From assembly GCA_902464195.1 (NCBI GenBank), contig CABQJB010000008.1:1-24493 (forward strand): 24,493 nt of DNA, read 5' to 3'. Below the pieces are notes generated by a model, which was given only the letters and a program-made list of their open reading frames with translations, made no database searches and was not told the origin of the DNA. The position numbers were made by a program, and so were the translations under genes. Source of the DNA: an uncultured Megasphaera sp. GTDB taxonomy: Bacteria > Bacillota > Negativicutes > Veillonellales > Megasphaeraceae. Of this stretch, positions 23,093 through 24,493 are shown piece after piece (within the stretch, counting starts at the first letter, position 1; the number at the start of each line of letters is the position of its first letter).

Positions 23093-24367
23093 ATGAAATG
23101 TACAGCCATGGCTGCGCTGCTCTTCGCTGCCTGCCTGGCCTGGGGGCCAGTAACGGGAGCGGCGTCGGCTGAGACGCCGGAAAAGGCCCTGACCGGGGCC
23201 GCCGTTGCCGCAGTGGATGCCGACGGGAAAGCAGGGGACGTTCCGTCAGCCCAGAAGGCCGCCGATAAAGCCGCCAATGCCGTTGTACCGGAGTCCGATG
23301 ATAAAGCCGGCAAAGTGGATAAAACCGACAAAGACGGCAAAAATAATAAAGACAACAAGAAAGAAACGGCCCATATACCGACGGACGATGACTGTGTCCT
23401 CCTCGATTCGCTGGATACGCTGACCATTCCGCCCCTGCAGGCCAGTGATTTCTACATCGGCAGTATCCATCACGGCGACAGCCAGGCCAAGGTCAAACGC
23501 ATTTTTGGGCCGCCGGCGAAGTTTTCCCGCAGTACCCATTATACGACCATGCAGTATAACGACAAGGATTTGAAGATGCGCTTCGTCTTCCGCAACAAGA
23601 CGGCCGACAGCCTGCGCCACAGCGCAGATACGCGCAAAGCCGTCCTGCCCGGTGCGGAATCGATGTTCCTGTCGGCTGGGACGAACATCCTCATCGGCCG
23701 GGACGTTCGCCTGAAATACCCGGCTGAAGTGCTGTTGCGCCAGTATGGCCTGCCTGATTCGGTCCTGCGCGATGCCGATGCCAACGTTTATTACTTTACC
23801 TATGAAAGTCCGCGGAAAGATGTCATGTACGTCTTTGCCATCGGCAACCGCCGTATCGAACGCGTGGCCCTCATGCCCGTACGGCCGCCGTATATTACCG
23901 GCGACGAACCGGCAGACCGCATGAAATTGGGCGAACGGGATTTTACCCTTATGGGCTTCGGCCTCAACCAGCCCTTCGAACCGAATAAGTACAACATGTG
24001 GACCAACCTGGTCAAGCGCAATAACAGCAACTTCTGGCTCTATGGCGATTACGGCGTCGAAGTGGACCGGCGCAATATCGTGCAGAAAGTTTTCCTCTTG
24101 ACGAATAACGCCTATACCGGCCGCGGGGCGACCCTGGGCTATCACGTCTCGACGATCCTGGCCTTATATGGCCGGCCGGACCGCGTCGAATGGGGGCCGG
24201 ATAAAGAAAAATCCGTCGACGCCTATTACTACGACAGTCCTTACCAGAAAGGCGTGTCCCTGGTCATCGTCGTGCGCCACAATGAGCCCTATGTCGATGA
24301 CATTATCCTGACGTCGACGCCGATTAAGAACATCCAGGACCCGATGGAACGGTATGGATTGAAATGA
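23093..24367 (+). CDS. secreted protein with internal repeats, function unknown
   Basis: A 424-residue protein with a clear signal peptide; cleavage is likely after ASA at residues 24-26. A polar linker rich in Ala, Lys and Asp follows (about 27-95). The mature part has at least three degenerate repeats of about 50-65 residues: near 122-168 (IFGPP core), 200-262 (QYGLPDSV core) and 347-408 (LYGRPDRV core). A possible further partial unit lies at 285-336. Each repeat pairs a yGxPd turn with later aromatic beta strands, a layout reminiscent of small BamE-like or other envelope domains, but I do not recognise the family. AAGGAGG (23080-23086) is 6 bases before ATG 23093. No lipobox or C-terminal anchor is seen. 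Confidence 0.85.
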   Translation: MKCTAMAALLFAACLAWGPVTGAASAETPEKALTGAAVAAVDADGKAGDVPSAQKAADKAANAVVPESDDKAGKVDKTDKDGKNNKDNKKETAHIPTDDDCVLLDSLDTLTIPPLQASDFYIGSIHHGDSQAKVKRIFGPPAKFSRSTHYTTMQYNDKDLKMRFVFRNKTADSLRHSADTRKAVLPGAESMFLSAGTNILIGRDVRLKYPAEVLLRQYGLPDSVLRDADANVYYFTYESPRKDVMYVFAIGNRRIERVALMPVRPPYITGDEPADRMKLGERDFTLMGFGLNQPFEPNKYNMWTNLVKRNNSNFWLYGDYGVEVDRRNIVQKVFLLTNNAYTGRGATLGYHVSTILALYGRPDRVEWGPDKEKSVDAYYYDSPYQKGVSLVIVVRHNEPYVDDIILTSTPIKNIQDPMERYGLK

Positions 24368-24414
24368 TGATACATACTGTTTTATCATATGTCAAAATAA
24401 AATAGCAAAAATGC

Positions 24415-24444
24415 TTTACTTATATGATGAAAGTTAGGTATAAT
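24415..24444 (+). promoter_or_regulatory. promoter for a gene beyond the window
   Basis: A perfect TATAAT (24439-24444) is preceded by TTTACT (24415-24420) at 18 bases. The gap 24368-24493 is AT-rich and shows no coding region. The downstream gene lies outside the window, so its nature is unknown. Confidence 0.6.
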
Positions 24445-24493
24445 CCCAAGTTTGACACTTAAAAAAGAGTAAAAGGCTGAAAACCCAGTAAAT

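Noticed and set aside
24367..24390. Terminator after the secreted-protein gene (ATGATA/TATCAT)
   Set aside because: The stem is purely AT-rich and lacks a T-tract.

Overview
The window looks like a chromosomal segment of an anaerobic, diderm Firmicute of the Negativicutes, most likely Megasphaera or a close relative. This is inferred from gene content and order without any database search. It carries a full Rnf ion-pumping complex, a flavoprotein D-lactate/glycolate-type dehydrogenase and an FMN riboswitch. It also has a gene order recalling the Bacillus divIC-yabR-tilS-hpt-ftsH-coaX-dusB-lysS block, but with no sporulation genes. I see no phage, insertion sequence, integrase, CRISPR array, tRNA or rRNA.

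Layout. Positions 1-426 hold the tail of an upstream terminator and a long AT-rich leader ending in a strong promoter. Positions 427-6526 are one tight operon, rnfCDGEAB-apbE: a ferredoxin:NAD oxidoreductase plus the lipoprotein flavin transferase that should attach FMN to RnfG and RnfD. An Lrp/AsnC regulator follows (6656-7096). It converges on a two-domain iron-sulfur protein (7248-7946, minus), which is divergent from a Crp/Fnr-type regulator (8069-8737). Next on the minus strand is ribBA (8923-10140), with a TTG start, an FMN riboswitch and a leader terminator, and then a GlcD/DLD-type FAD oxidase (10440-11843).

From about 11930 everything reads on the plus strand: a DivIC/FtsB-like protein, an S1-domain protein, a Ppx/GppA phosphatase, tilS, hpt, ftsH, birA, coaX, dusB, greA, lysS and a secreted protein of unknown function with internal repeats (23093-24367). 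These are mostly housekeeping genes: cell division, tRNA decoding and charging, purine salvage, membrane proteolysis, biotin and CoA supply, and transcript fidelity.

Metabolic links. FMN made from RibBA-derived riboflavin feeds ApbE flavinylation of Rnf, and the FAD oxidase also needs flavin. Rnf then couples reduced ferredoxin to NAD and an ion gradient.

The most unusual content is between the genes. Four intergenic regions hold tandem arrays with a strict 7-bp period. In three of them the arrays face each other as inverted arms, and each sits beside an intrinsic terminator. Two also carry a near-identical GC-rich palindrome. Several terminators share almost the same stem (GGCGCTGTC or GGAGCTGTC), and two of these lie only 22-25 nt upstream of a start codon with no visible promoter between. 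A compact terminator-like hairpin also sits between the birA promoter and birA. Start codons were adjusted where a Shine-Dalgarno site decides them: TTG for ribBA and ftsH, GTG for divIC and tilS.
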